Positions 31,420 through 44,721 of a DNA stretch of 64,000 bases are shown in pieces. Source of the stretch: Patellaria atrata CBS 101060 (Eukaryota > Ascomycota > Dothideomycetes > Patellariales > Patellariaceae); assembly GCA_010093705.1 (NCBI GenBank), contig MU006103.1, forward strand, positions 531,121 through 595,120, in the 5' to 3' direction. Both the position numbers and the translations under genes were made by a program. The notes beneath the pieces were generated by a model. That model searched no databases. It saw nothing but the letters and a program-made list of their open reading frames with translations, and was not told where the DNA came from. Numbering within the stretch: the first letter of the stretch is position 1; each line of letters begins with the position of its first letter.

Positions 31420-34400
31420 CTAAATCTTAACGAACGCCTCCGGAGATTTCGCCATTTCGCCCAAACAATTCTTATACCAATCTAGAGCCTCTTGTGCTTT
31501 ACTCTTCGTTATTGCGCGCTCATCAAAGGTGAATTGCGCGACATATTCTCCCTTTGTCGCGGTCTTCCGAATTTCAAGCTGGATCGCATAATTGAAATAC
31601 ATCTTATTCTTGTTCATCTTCATCACAATCCAACGCATTGGATCAGGTTCTCCGCTCGACGGTTCGAATGGTTGGAAGCAGAAGAGACATTTTGACCCTT
31701 CAGAGCGATTGCGACCCAATGCTTGGTATATCTCTCCGAGCGACACTAGGCCGTTTTCCGAGGACTCCCAGAAATCAGCCTGTGTTTGGCTGAGAATTGC
31801 TTTGACAGATGTGTCCGTCGATATCTGGCTTCGAAAAGGCAGGAAATTGGCGCATGTGCCAGTGATGAGTTGCTGCACAGAGACATTAGGGCTAGTAATA
31901 AGTTAAGGGGAGAGGAGAATTTACCGGGTTGTCTATTGGGACATTGCGTCCCGAAATGAGATTGTCATACATAACATCTCGCGATCTACTTAGATGTGCA
32001 AGAAGGAGGCTGAATGCAGTTTGGAAGACGATCGGTGCTGTTACGCCGGCCACCTCCGCCAAGTCGTCCAGTCCAACTTCAACGTCAATTTTACCACTCA
32101 GACCACTGGAGATTTTGGGTTCCAGAGTAGTTGAAAGGAAGTCAAATTTATAACCTCCAAGAACATCTTTCCAGTAGTCGAGTTGAGGCTGCTTCTTTGT
32201 CGTAGAGATATAGTTGATGAAGTCCTTGAAAGGTGTCTGTTGTGGCAATGGAAGATTGTGGTTAAGAGCGACGAACTGGTCATCGAAGATGTACAAGAGC
32301 GATCCATCATACGACGCATGATCCAGCTTGATTACCAAGTCTCGTGTTCCATCTTCCGAATGCTCTAGCAGCATGTATCGAACGAAAGGCTTACCCGCTT
32401 CAAAGGTGGCTTCCCAATCGGCATCTAGGATTTGTTGTCTCTCTTCCTCGGAGCTGTACGACCGGTACGTCAGATTCAACACGGGATGCTTGAGAACGAC
32501 TTGGATAGCAGTTAAGGGATTGTTTTCTTCCAGGTAGAGGTAGAGTGCTCGCAGGATTTGATTGTTCTTGGTCAACTTCGTGGTGAGGTATATCCAACGA
32601 TCGAAGTCGAAACCAGCCGGTAGTCTTCGTACTGTATGAAGTTGCCAGAACTGGTCCTTCTTGATTCCCTGAGACAAGAATTCGATTTGGCCCGCGGTAC
32701 AGGGATATATGTCTTCTACGTCTTTCTTGAAGATGTTCAGTTCGGAAAGTCGCGCGTAGACTTCCGATGGCGGTTCATAGACAATTGGTTCTGCCGAAAG
32801 GACTGATTCCATTTCTCCTTGAAAATTTTTTTTCAAGAATGGTGTCTGTTCTCGAAGTGATGGGTTGGAAAGAATTTCCGAGACTGTGATTTGGTATCCA
32901 TGTCGTCGAGCTGTGCTAGTTAAATTGATGGCCGAGATTGAGTCACCCCCAATTCCGTGGAACGTGGAGTTTGCATGGATCTCCTCCAGTGGGACGTTTA
33001 AAGTGGATGCCCATAGATTTTGAAGTACACGCTCTGGCCCTGTACTGATTTCGACTACTTCAGCCTCACCCAAATACTCCTTCAGCAAGCTCTCATCCAT
33101 ATTTTCAACGAATGCAAGCAATTCCTTTTTGTTTGCTTTGCCAGAAACCGACAAGGGCATCTTTGATACCGGGAACCAAACGGTGGGTATCATATAAGAG
33201 GAGAGGGTTGTCAACTTCTCCGCAACCGCCTTCCAGTCCGGTGCTTCCTCTGGTGGAAGCAGCAAGCTTGTCTCATTAGCCGTTTGGCTCGTACTAGAAC
33301 CCAGGCAAAATGCAACCAGTTGCTTCTTCTTCATGACGGTCCCTACGACTACCGCACATTGACTGAAGTCATTTGTTTGCATGATGACACTTTCGACCTC
33401 ACCAAGCTCAATTCTGTACCCGTTCAACTTGATCTGATCATCTTTGCGGCCGAATAGCTCTATTTCGCCGTTGGGAAGCCATCTTGCAAGATCTCCAGTC
33501 TGATATATTCTGGTGCCGTCGGCTTGGGTATGGAACACCTTAGCCGTCGCCTCCGGACGATTAAGGTAACCCCGAGCAATTTGTGGTCCTCCTACACAAA
33601 GTTCTCCAACATCACCGTGTGGGATTTGCTCCATTGTTTCAGGGTCTAGAATCGCAGCAGTCACTGTCTTAAAAGCTCTTCCGATATTTCGCAAGTTGTG
33701 TTCAGGGGTCACCGTAATTCCAGTAACACAAATAGTTGCTTCAGTGGGACCGTAAAGACTGTAAACGGTCATTGCTCGTGCCCAAATATCTGGGATGAAT
33801 GGGGGGACAGGCTCCCCACCGATGCAGAGTACTTTCAGGGTGGGGATTTCTTCTGGAGAAAGAAGGCTTGCCATTGTAGGCGTGATACTGGCTTCCGTTG
33901 CCTTCATAGAATTAATCAGGCTTCCTAGGTTGGCTACCATAGCGTCTTGTGGAGCCATACAGAGAGTTCCACCAACCGACAGAACGGCAAAGAAAGCGTG
34001 GAAGGACCCATCGAAAACGTAGTTCAACGCCCAAAGACATCGCCATGATGCGGTAACGTTCGTTGACTCAACAATTCCCTGGGTGGCTGCTGCAAGTCCC
34101 TCGTGTGGCAAAAGCGTACCCTTGGGCTTTCCAGTACTACCGCTGGTGTAGACGATATATACGAGTGATTCCGGAGTCACTTCTGGTGCTAAGCATCGCT
34201 GAATTGGTATGCTGTGCCACTGAACATCTTCGATCACAATAACTTCATAATCCACACCTTCAAAAAATTTGCTGTTAGCCTTGTCTGTAATGGAAATCTT
34301 GGCACCGACGTCTTCGATGATGCCTGAATTTCTCTCTCTAGGATTCTTCCCATCAAGGGTCACGAAAGCTCCTCCAGAAATCATGACTCCGAGCATTACG

Positions 34401-37400
34401 ACCGCTGTGTTGATCGATTTGTCAAGCATGACTGGGACGACTTGTTCAGCACGAACTCCTTTCTTTCGCAGCAAAGTTGCCAATTGGTTTGCTTTGATAG
34501 ACAAGCCTGCGTATGTTATACTGTTACCAGAAGCCTCTTGGATAGCGATGTTGGACGGATATACAACAGCCATTCTTTGGATTTCGACGTGGACCATTTC
34601 GTATGTAAGCACAGACTCCGGTGGTTCGAAAAAGCCTTTCCCAGATTCTTGAGCCACGCTCACCGTTATACCGGTGCTCGACAATTCATCATTTCGCTCC
34701 ACGTTGACGTATGAATCTCCATCATCACTTGATGCGGAACTGGATGCAGGCGTAAATCTGTCGTTATCATCATTCTCAGAAGGTGACGCGGATGCGGTGC
34801 TCGAAATCCTTGAGATATCTTTGGTCTCATTATTCAACGGACAGTCAACGGCTGGAGGAGAGTTACGTTGTGCAGGCCCTTGGTGAGATGAGACTCCGAA
34901 GCTTTCCAAAACTCGAGCCACCGAATTCACCAAATTCTGCGATACAGATGATTGAAGTGTTGAGGATAAAACGACTTCGTTTAGTGATCCATTGTTGAGT
35001 TCAACCTTCACATTCTCATTTCGCTCGAGGCTAGCTTCTGGAAGTATAACTAGGCCACCAGCTTGTTGCGTTTGAGGGGCCTTGATCAAGAAGTTCACTG
35101 CTGTATCGAAAATATCCCTTGGTTGTTTGCTCGCCTTGAGAATGTTTCGCATACCATAGAGAGCGTGTCGAGTAACCTTCCAGAGTGTAGCCTGGACATG
35201 CGCAGCAATCGATTCTAAGGACAGTTCTCGATTGATAATTATTCGCAAAGGTGCCATTGTGAGTGCTGGTCCAGCCATTTGCATAATCCCTGAAACAGGT
35301 GCGTCTCTTCCAGAAAGTGTTATCCCAAAGATGATATCATCATTTGAGGAACTATCAGCGAGAACGATTGCCCAGGCAGTATAGAGAAGAACGGCGGGTG
35401 TAACCTTGAGCTTGGATGCTGTGCTCTTTAAGTCAACCTCAACCCTTGCGGTTACAGTATTCTCCGGCGCCATCCTAGACCCAAGCCTGCTAGGAATGGC
35501 ACCAGCGAGATAGCTTTGCCAGAAATCGTGCATGGCCTCTTGATCCTGCCGATGAAGATACTGGACATATCTATTGAAGGGCGTTCGTTGAATCGGTTTT
35601 CCGCCTGTCAGAATAGATGTAATATCTTGGGGTATAAAGGCGTTGGACCAATAATCAAATAATGCATGGTGAACAGTGATCACAAGAATGTCTTCAGGTA
35701 AAGTTATTACTTTCCACCATAAACCCCCGAAAGCCATCGACTCCGGATCTTGCTTCAGATAAACCTTCAGGTTCTTGTTGACAACTTCCCAAGGGACATC
35801 TACTGATTTTTTTACGACTTGCAAGTAAGAATGGCCGTGTGCCACAAATGTTGTGCGGAGAAGAGGTTGGGTTTTTATCAAGGTTTGTAAAGCTTCTTTG
35901 ACCGAGCTTACGCTATGTCCTTTGAAACTGTATGCTCGCCTGTAGATGAAGTCTACGCCACCCATGACCGCATTTGTGATCACACCCTCTTGAAATGGTG
36001 TAACGGGGAACACGTCTTCGATATCAGAGCTCTTGAGGCCGAGATCTTCAACATGGAAGTTTTCTTGCATTAATCCGAAAGGGCCGATACCGACATTACT
36101 TTCGAATTCCTCATGAGGTTTGACCTGGATAAGAGCGGCAACCTGAGCGAGAGAACCACCTAAGATGACATCTTCAACCCGAAGAGTTAAAGAGTATTCG
36201 GAATGTAGTTTGGAAGCAATCTGAACCGCTTCTAATGATGATCCACCCAGAGCTATAAAAGAGTCCTCAAGAAGGATATCAGACTCCTGGACGGGTAAGA
36301 ACTCCGACCAAACCTTTCTCACTATCCTTTCGTTATCGTTGAGATCATCCTCATTCGCTTCGCCTCTTGATCCAGGGGGGAGAAGTCGCCCGTAAAGAGC
36401 CAACGACTCAACCTTCTTTCGAATAGCTGCAATATCGACTTTTTGGTTGAGGTTGAGGGGCAAGGAAGAGGCCGGAACCCAGAAGCTGGGAACCATATAT
36501 AATGGCAGCTTATCACCAATGGCTGACCGGAGCTCGTCAACAATTGAATTCCAGTCGCTGCCAGCACGACTGACAATCATTGCAACGAGAACTGTCTTCT
36601 TTCCAACTACAGTTGAGACGACGGCAGATTGCTCCACTTCCTTGTGAGATTGAATGATCGCGTTTGGCTCTGCGGGATCAACCTTCTGGCCATTGATCTT
36701 GACTTGGTAATCTATTCTACCGATCATTTCAATTGATCCATCGGCATGACGAACAGCCAAATCGCCTGTACGGTACAATCTTCCACGACCAAATGGGTTC
36801 TTAATGAATCGCTTTTTCGTCTCCTCTGAATTGTTCAAATACTCTTTGGCCAGTTGAGATCCACCAAAGCAAAGCTCACCCGGAATGAGAAGTGGTGAGA
36901 GGTTGGTAGTTTCTGGTGTAAGGATATACGTAGTCGTTGTATCAAAAGCCTGTCCAAGGAAACGAGCTTGGGAAGCGTTCACCAGACGACGACGAGCATT
37001 GAGCTGCGTACATTCGCTAAGCCCATATGAGCTGAGAAGTTCGACTCGAAGTCCCCACATCTCGACTAAAGCAGGACTAGGCATCTCCCCTCCCAAAGCT
37101 AGTCGCCGAAGAGAAGGTGTAGTTTCTGGCGAGATCAGGAATGCTGTGGTGGATGTCATTTCAATGGAATTGATGTTCATCGAAGCTATCGTTTCGGCTG
37201 TGTGAACTGTCAAGTTCTTCTTGCTGGCCAAGCACAAGCAGCCGCCCGTGCACAAAGGGGCCCAGATGGACCTTTGCGCCGCTGAAAATACTGGATTGAA
37301 GAAAAGAAGCTGACGACGATCGTGAGACTTTGGGAAAGCCACCAGACCGTTGAACGCAGCATTGTGATCAAGCACCGCTGCCTTGGGCTTCCCTGTCGAG

Positions 37401-39248
37401 CCGGAGGTGAAGATTATATAGGCCGAATCGGTTGGCTCCTGGTCTAGAGCAAGGTCGGATCCATCATTATGCTTTGAGAGCTCGAGCAAATCTTCAATAG
37501 GAGTCTCGTTCTCAAAGAGACCAGCCGTGCTGTTGTCCACCAGGATATGGGTTGCCTCGACCGTTTTAATAATGAGACGGTTGCGGTCGGCGGGAGCCTC
37601 TGGATCCAAGATCACGTATGCTGCCCCCGCTTTAAGGATTGCAAGGAGAGTAAGTATCAGTTCAGAAGTCGTGCGCATTAGTACCGGTACAACTAAGCCT
37701 CTATGCTGTCGGATTTGGCGCGCGAGCTGATTCGCTCTCTTATTGAACGTGGAATACGAGAGCGGTTCATCAGATTCAAACTGAACTGCGCTCAAATCAG
37801 GCGTTAACCTTGCTTGCTGTTCAATTAGGTTGTGAAGAAGACCTCGTTGAGGCTTGAATGCTGCCTTCCCAGACTGGAGAATGAAGTCTGTTTCGCTCGG
37901 TAAAAACATTTGAATATCTGAAATGCGGCATTTTGGGTTTTCGACCATGTATTCCAAAGCTGCCACAAAATGCTTCATTAGTGCTTGAGCATCACATGCA
38001 GGGACGGATGAATTGTGTCGCAGGCTGAATTTCAGCTGTGTGGCAATAGAGATATTGAGAACCACTATCACTTGTAGTCAGTCTCGCGTCCTTGTTTTTT
38101 TTTTTTTCGGTTTTTCGGTTGAAGAGCAGCAACTTACAAGCAAAATCATCATCGTCAGTCATCACGTCGTAGCCATCATCGGTAAATCCGATTGAAACCT
38201 TTATTTGCGGTTGTTTGTAGTTGGCAGCCTCCAAAATTTGCTTATAGCCGATAAAAGCGTTGCAAGACGCCTCAGCTGTCACGTCCCTGACATGACCAAT
38301 CCAAGCAAGGGTATCTGTATTGTCTGGTATGGACAACATCAGTGGAAACTTTTGGTCAACCAGTCCGATCACCGATTCATGCTTGAAGAACGTTCTATCT
38401 CGACTCTCAACTACAAAGCATGCGTTCCGTTGACCATTGAGCCTATGCCTATCGGCAACGATAGCCCATGCAGCGTATAACAAGTCATGGGCCCGCATAT
38501 CGAAAGTTTCCATGAACTCCAACATTTCGCCGAGTAGTTCATCGCATGCAGTGACTACTGTCTCAACTCTGGGAGACTGGTGCACCTGAGGAAATGAATA
38601 GAGTGATGATGGCTCCTCACCCTCAGGGAATAGCTTTTTCCAATAATTTTGGGCTCCTTGTATGTCTTTCGTGGAGATGTGCTTAACATAAGCGGCCATT
38701 GACTGATTTGGCTCTAAAGGATATCCATTGAAGCAGAGAAAAAATTTCCTTTGAAGTAAAGCCAGTGAGGTTTTGTCAATCAGGGCTGGGTGTATGTATA
38801 GCACGACAACGGTTTCGCCATCCTCGGCCACTACTTCAAGCAGCCCGCCCTCACGGGAATGTGGCCTAGTAGAAAGGTATTTGATGGGATTTGCGGCTGG
38901 ATGGATTACCTGAGAGTAAACACCGTCTTCAGAGGTCTGGATTCGAGTACGCAACACCGGAGTATTCCGAGCTATGGTCTGCCAAGTGGAGGCTATTCTC
39001 TCGATCGTTTGATTAGAAGTATCTGGTATCTTAAGTAGGACAATTGAGGTAACTGCATCCTGATTTTCCCTGCAAATGGCTTCTTGTTGTGCTAATAAAT
39101 GGACGTTCTCATTGAAGGCGAATTTAGATTTAATGTCAGAGACTTTATCTTGAAGTGCTTTCCGTCCCAGTTTGGATGTTTTTGTTCGAAAAGAAGAGGT
39201 TATCGAAACTGGTTCTTGGCAGGTCGGTTCATCAATGAAAGGGGCCAT
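31420..39248 (-). CDS. Two-module nonribosomal peptide synthetase, C*-A-T-C-A-T-C
   Basis: Exons 39248-38138, 38064-31925 and 31872-31420 give 2567 residues. Order by rough residue: condensation-like C1 20-420 with IHPALIDK at 152 in place of HHxxxDG; A1 450-920 (FTSGSTGKPK at 589); carrier T1 with LGGSS, Ser about 980; C2 1050-1440 with intact-looking HHALFDYW at 1169; a Ser/Asp-rich linker about 1450-1520; A2 1540-2020 (YTSGSTGKPK at 1676); T2 GIGGDS, Ser about 2079; terminal C3 with LDHASYDG at 2284. A1 has FSAAQRSIW where GrsA has FDASVWEMF, so the amine-binding Asp235 is Ser; A2 has FDGSFHAFF and keeps Asp. Both A10 lysines are present (NQKVDIAAI, SGKANKKEL). A two-unit product released or cyclised by C3 is inferred; the substrates are unknown. 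The start MAPFIDEP was chosen as the first ATG in frame. Confidence 0.93.
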
Positions 39249-41392
39249 GACGGATTTAGCACCAATTACGAGCACTCTGTCAAAGAGAACCGCGACAGAA
39301 CCATAAAAGACAGGGGTAAAGAAAGAGGAGCTCTGAAAATGAGAGGGTTGAATAAAAGATATCAACTACAGAAATGATTCAAAGTAAAGATCGGGCTCTG
39401 GCCAATATCTAGGAATCTCCGCACACTCTCCCTTTTAAAGATACCCTAAATTTTCTCTAAGCAGTCCCAATTTCCAGCTCACTCCGTGCTCAACCGTGAT
39501 TCCGGTATCAGGTCTAGGTGTAATGATCTTACAGAGCTACCACCTTCCGTCCGCTAACGTTTGAAAGTTTACCATGTTGGAACTTGGATATCAACAGAGA
39601 AAACATGGTTTCTCCCTTCTGTGCACAGATCGCAAGCTGTTTGCTGAACTCCTGTTGTCGCCTTAGCGGTTCCATGACAATACGAACTTCGTAAGTATTG
39701 ATCTCCAAGATACTACTCACAAGCAGTGATGCCCATGAGCTGGAAGTTAGTCGGTTGGACCGGATTTCGGCACCCGTTTCGAATGGTTTCAAAATGACCG
39801 AACTGGGATGGATATGGATTCAACTACCAGAAAATGCAGTCAGATCCATTTGAACTTCCTCCCCGGAAATCCCTCTCCTCTCTCCCCTCCCCTCTCGCCT
39901 TTTTGCCCCTTTTTACTATGACCCGTCGGATGTACCCGAATAAGCAGCAGATGCCTAGCCCGTGCGTAACCCGTGCGGTGCGGCGTAGCCGTGTTATTGA
40001 GTATATTCACGCCTATTACTAATCATTTACATAATAATAGTGGATTCGTTGTATCGGACCGGACTCGGATTAGATCCGCCATTGGATCTTACCTTGCTTT
40101 AGATTCGACGCTCAATCTGGCTCAGTCAACACTGACATCATTGCCGCTCACTGTGCAATTGTTGGGACTCTCTCCGGCTGATTTGCTGAGAGGCTTATCC
40201 GATACTCGAGACATTGCTTCAACGAGATCTCATCACTTTCACGTAATGTTAGAACCCAGGAGCCCGGGTGAAGGTAAGATCGGGCTGAACGAGGAGATTT
40301 CGCCTCATCGCTCGATACGATGGACCGAATGGACACACTCGGTTAGCAATACCAGATTCTACATTACAAAGGCCGCTTGTACTGATTGAGTTCTCCTCGT
40401 TGAGCTCTCTTACGGACGATCATAGACCCACGAGCTCCTCAGTACTCGACAACTCCCTTTTAAAAAAAATAAAAATTTAGAACAGACAGTTCACGGGCTG
40501 CTCTCTGTAGGAATGAGAGAGTCTACTAAACCTACCTAACGGGTCAAGACGTGGACACACTGTCGATGAAAAGTAGTAAAGATAGACTAATTTACTTGCC
40601 TTAGGGATCGCTTCTTATCGGCTATAGCAATTTGGTCATCAGCGTAGAGAATGATCTGCAAGCTGACATCTAGTTATGAATTGCCGGTAAAGTCAAGACC
40701 CTCCCTTGTCTTGGATGTAGGCAATTAGATTAATAGAACAATAATATCAGAGCTTCGGAGTTTGGCTAGTCAAAACCCATACCCAGGCAGGAGAGGCGAA
40801 AGCGTAAATGCCACCGTAACTCCCCTTTGTGAAACAAGAAAAATAACCATGCATGGGTGAAGATACTACAGATGATTCTGTCCTACAGTGGCTAATTGAT
40901 CGACTGTATAGCATGACAGCTAGCTGGATTCTACCATCTCGCATATCGTGGCTTGACCTTCCTAATTGCGGACTCACTGCAGGGTAGCTGCAGGATCACT
41001 GTACGGGGTTACCTATCTACGTAGAGAACCCTAGCCGAGCGGCCGTGCCTATACCTCAGAATAGAACGTTCTAGTAGTACTCGCTCTGATCTTTTTACAG
41101 CATAGGGGCCGTTACTGGGCCTCTGGACAGTAGCAGGGTTTGCCATATCTCTAATCTTTCTCGGACAGGTCAAGCGGCGTGAATGATATATCGCGTGACA
41201 AGCTTTTCTTTCCTTCGTATCAGTAATAGAGTCGAGCCCTTCCAAATTACTACGAAATGTAATATCTTCTTGACTGTCTCAAGCTCCCACCCTCCCGCAT
41301 ATAAGAACTTAAAATCCTTTGATTCAGGCCCTTTCTAAGGAAAATCTCACTATAATTCTATTTCCGATCAGTTATTCCTCTTTGCAGTTATC
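39249..41392. other. Intergenic between divergent NRPS and DUF2306 genes
   Basis: A 2.1-kb region that includes both promoters. A pyrimidine-rich tract occurs at about 39870-39910. One open frame at about 39973-40389 (plus) gives a Ser-rich string that I do not recognise and do not count as a gene. Confidence 0.45.
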
Positions 41393-42545
41393 ATGAGTTC
41401 AATTATTCAAATTGGAAAAAAAGTTACCAGCCCTCTTGGTTTCCAGAAAGGGTACAATGTCATCCTTTGTAAGTGAGAAGTACTCGACGCTTTCCTCAAG
41501 ACATGCTGACTCCGTAGTCATTATTTTTGGAGGAGCGCTGATGGGGTTTGCCCTGGCCCGATTCCAGTTCCTGTCTTTCAAGGGTGTTTTTTGCAAACCT
41601 CTCTCGACCCTAGGGGCTGCTCCAGGAGAATGTTACTGGTATAAGCAAGATCTCTACAAAGCCGGAATTCTACTCCATCTCGGTTGCATGCTCCCAGCTT
41701 CCTTTCTGGCCGCCTTCCAGTTCGTTCCATCCATTAGACACCACCTCTTGATTTTCCACCGTATGAATGGATACATCATCATTCTTTTAACATTGGTCGG
41801 TAACGCTGGTGCTATCATTATCGCACGCCATGTCTTTGGGGGTACTGTTGCTACTCAAACTCTTGTTGGCACTTTATTTCTCATGTCAACATTTGGCATC
41901 CTAAACGCCTACTACAACATCAAATGTCTCCAAATAGACCAACACCGCGCATGGATGCTGCGCACATTTGCTTGGATGGGATCTATTATTACCGCTCGTG
42001 TAATCCTTATTACTATGATCCATGCCATCAGTTCCCTTCCCGCGGGCTACAACTTCTACGATAACCGCTCCTGTGATGAACTGATCTCCATCGCCGGTCC
42101 CGATCCCGTTTACGCTTTCTATCCCGAGTGCGTACCCGGATTCTCAAACAGCACAACTGCTGGCCGTGTTATCCTTCGTGCAACATGGAATTCCGACAAT
42201 CCGTTCGAAAAAGTAGCAGTGGCTGGTCTGAGTTTCCCCGCTACCGTATGGCTTTCCCTCGCTCTCCATGTTCTCGGCATCGAGTTGTACCTTGCTTTCA
42301 CGCCGAGGGAGGGGCAGAGGCTTCGCCAAATCTCCTACGAGAGACAACTTGCGCGCGGCATGAAGAATCCTGGAAGCGCAGGTCTCGTCCCCGAGAAGTT
42401 CGCGGATGCGGATCCTTGGGTTCCCAAACTCGAAGATAGAGAGATTCAAAAAAATAAAGAATCTTCCTCAAGATCGAGTGGAGATGACTTTGCGAACATT
42501 GAGAGGAGTATTACTGATTCTGTTAGGATTTATGCTACAGCTTAA
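41393..42545 (+). CDS. DUF2306 multi-pass membrane protein
   Basis: Exons 41393-41468 and 41518-42545 give 367 residues. The intron join makes the first helix FIIFGGALMGFALARFQFL. Further hydrophobic segments follow: AGILLHLGCMLPASFLAAFQ, a RMNGYIIILLTLVGNAGAII pair, TLVGTLFLMSTFGILNAYYN, MGSIITARVILITMIHAISS and a late VWLSLALHVLGIELYLAF, about seven in all, with a Cys-containing loop (CDELIS, PECVPGF) and a polar C-tail. The His residues in the second and third helices (HLGCM, HRMNGY, QHRAW) recall haem- or metal-binding multi-helix proteins, but DUF2306 has no established function. It is divergent from the NRPS and is the nearest gene to it, so cluster membership is possible. Confidence 0.8.
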
Positions 42546-43795
42546 CTAAAGAAATCGAGTTGGGTGTTTGGGAAACCTGGTAAGCTTAACTGGGCAATGC
42601 AATCGTTTACAAGTGTCAAGTGTGTTTTTCGTCTCGATCCATTTTGTACTACTGGACAGGTGTATTTGCGTCCGTATGGACTGGGTTGTTTGTGCTTCAT
42701 ACCCGACCGTTCGCAATGAAGCGAAAACCAACTGAAGCTGGAATGGAAGGGGACATGACGGGAGGTAGTCAAAGCTCAGAGCTTTTCATTTCCCGGATCT
42801 GTGCTCAATAAGGTTAATTAACCTTTTTGAACTAGAACAAACGCTAGCTATCTTCGGCTTAGGTAGAGAATTAAGATCTAATGCAAAACCGATACGGTCT
42901 AGTATAGAAACATTGACATCATGCAGTAAGAGCCTTATTTATACTACCTCGCAGAGCACAACTGATCTTTAACACTCACTTGAACCTTTTCTCGGACATC
43001 TCAGTAAAAGTTCTGATTGATGTGGTGTGCTATTTATTGAACTGATAATTTGCCGAATAGGTAGACTTTATCGGATTTTGCAGGATTGCAATTCCTACGG
43101 ATACCCATTTGGCGAACATCCAGAGACCGGCCAGTGGGATAGTAAGAGAAGCTCGCGGGAAACGTGACAGAGAGGGCTTCTAGCCCTATGGAATGGAATC
43201 ACCTCACGCCCTGTCATATTTGGTAGTTACAGTAACAAGGCCAATCGCATCCATCCACTTGCGACCTCCGACCTCCGAGCCCCCGAAGACCGCTCCGGTT
43301 ACACGAGAGAATCCTTTCGACTATAGCCGTGCTGCCGTATCTTTTGTTTCCTACACCCGCTTGAGAAGAGGGCATCATGATCTTTTCGCAATAACTGAGC
43401 GGTGAATAAGCCGCCTAGATAGTGCAAGATGGAGTTTTCCATACGAGGAAATAAGAACGGACGAGACACGATTTCTACATCATCACATTGCGGTGTAGCT
43501 TACGATTGCAATATGACAAAGAATACGGGAATATTCTAACCGGATGCTCATGATTTCACGCAGTTCACAGGTTGAAGGTTAGAAGTGCGAATTCCTTCCC
43601 CATTAGAAAACAGGTGGGTTGTGTATCTCATCAGGGCGAACTTCCCCATCAAATTCCGTTTCTTAGCTTCAGTTCGTTAAAGATCTTCTTTGCAATTATT
43701 AGTCTTCAATTCTATTTTCCAGCCTCCTTCTCTTTACTCAAGATCATTTTCATCTTGCTATCCTAGAAAAAATTGTTGCACTACAGTCAATCGTC
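42546..43795. other. Intergenic, DUF2306 gene to AhpD-like gene
   Basis: About 1.25 kb with the promoter of the next gene (pyrimidine-rich at 43650-43770). No further gene or repeat was recognised. Confidence 0.45.
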
Positions 43796-44470
43796 ATGTC
43801 CACCGTCGCAAACCCAAAAAACCCTCCAGTCTTTGTGGGAATTGCCGCCCCTCCCCCTGCTGGCAAACAAGCTATTGCTTGCCTCGACCCCAACAACTGT
43901 CCTGCCACTCATGAGGCTTGTGGTAAAGTCCTGAACTTTTTCCCCTTTCGCCGCAACATCTTCGAGTTACTCGCACGCTCTTCCGGATCATTTCCTCACC
44001 TCATGCGAACACTTGGCTCAATCTTCAATGGGGCCGAGCGAACAATCCCACTTCTTGACTGGCAGCTCATTGTTTTGCGGGTCGCAGGAAGTTTGGACGC
44101 GGCATATGAGTTCGACGTTAACGAGCCCGTTGCGAGAGTCTACGAAATGGGTGATGATAAGATCCAAGCGTTGAAGGACGGACTTAACACCGAGGACATT
44201 CTCAAGATGGGAATCTGGAGTGAGAGACAGCAATGTATCATTACGCTTGTGGATGAGAGTTTGGCGACATATACCAATAAGGAGAGTACAATCGAGTGGG
44301 CGAAGAAATTGATGACTGAGGATGAGGTCGTTGAGTGCTTTATCGTGCTAGGATTGTACGCAATGATCGCTAGAATCACCAGAGGGTTGAGAGTTCAGAT
44401 AGATCCGGAGATTCCTGGTTTGGACGGATTTATCAGAAAGGGGGTCACGAAGAATGCTAGGGATCCTTAA
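43796..44470 (+). CDS. AhpD/carboxymuconolactone decarboxylase-like protein
   Basis: A single-exon gene of 224 residues starting MSTVANPKNPPVFV. The all-alpha AhpD fold is suggested by FELLARSSGSFPHLMRTLGS, then LDWQLIVLRVAGSLDAAYEF and a repeat-like second half (ILKMGIWSERQQCIITLVDE). The usual CMD signature has Glu then His in a YEWxxHxxxA-like context; here YEFDVNEPVA has Asn at the His place, and no CxxC of true AhpD is seen, so catalytic activity may be lost or altered. In fungal natural-product loci such proteins can act as isomerases, cyclases or decarboxylases. Its place between the NRPS side and an efflux pump fits a tailoring role, but this is inference only. Confidence 0.75.
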   Translation: MSTVANPKNPPVFVGIAAPPPAGKQAIACLDPNNCPATHEACGKVLNFFPFRRNIFELLARSSGSFPHLMRTLGSIFNGAERTIPLLDWQLIVLRVAGSLDAAYEFDVNEPVARVYEMGDDKIQALKDGLNTEDILKMGIWSERQQCIITLVDESLATYTNKESTIEWAKKLMTEDEVVECFIVLGLYAMIARITRGLRVQIDPEIPGLDGFIRKGVTKNARDP

Positions 44471-44721
44471 GTGGTTGACAACTTAACTCCTTGATGCGAG
44501 AATAATGGAAACCTATGTCGCTATTTTATCTCAATTGGTTTTTTATGGCCCTCGTGATATCTAGCGCGTGTAACGTCAAATTATATTCAAAGTGTATTGG
44601 CATTACCTTTGCGTCTAGGTGTTCGACTTTTAATTCATACGTGTTAAACCATTTTTGTTTATGCTCGGAGAAGATAGAGACCGTACATAAAATCAAAAAT
44701 GAAACCCTTGACATTATACGC

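Noticed and set aside
39973-40389. 138-codon open frame between the NRPS and the DUF2306 gene
   Set aside because: Ser/Thr-rich with no recognisable domain, and it lies in a probable promoter region; not enough support.
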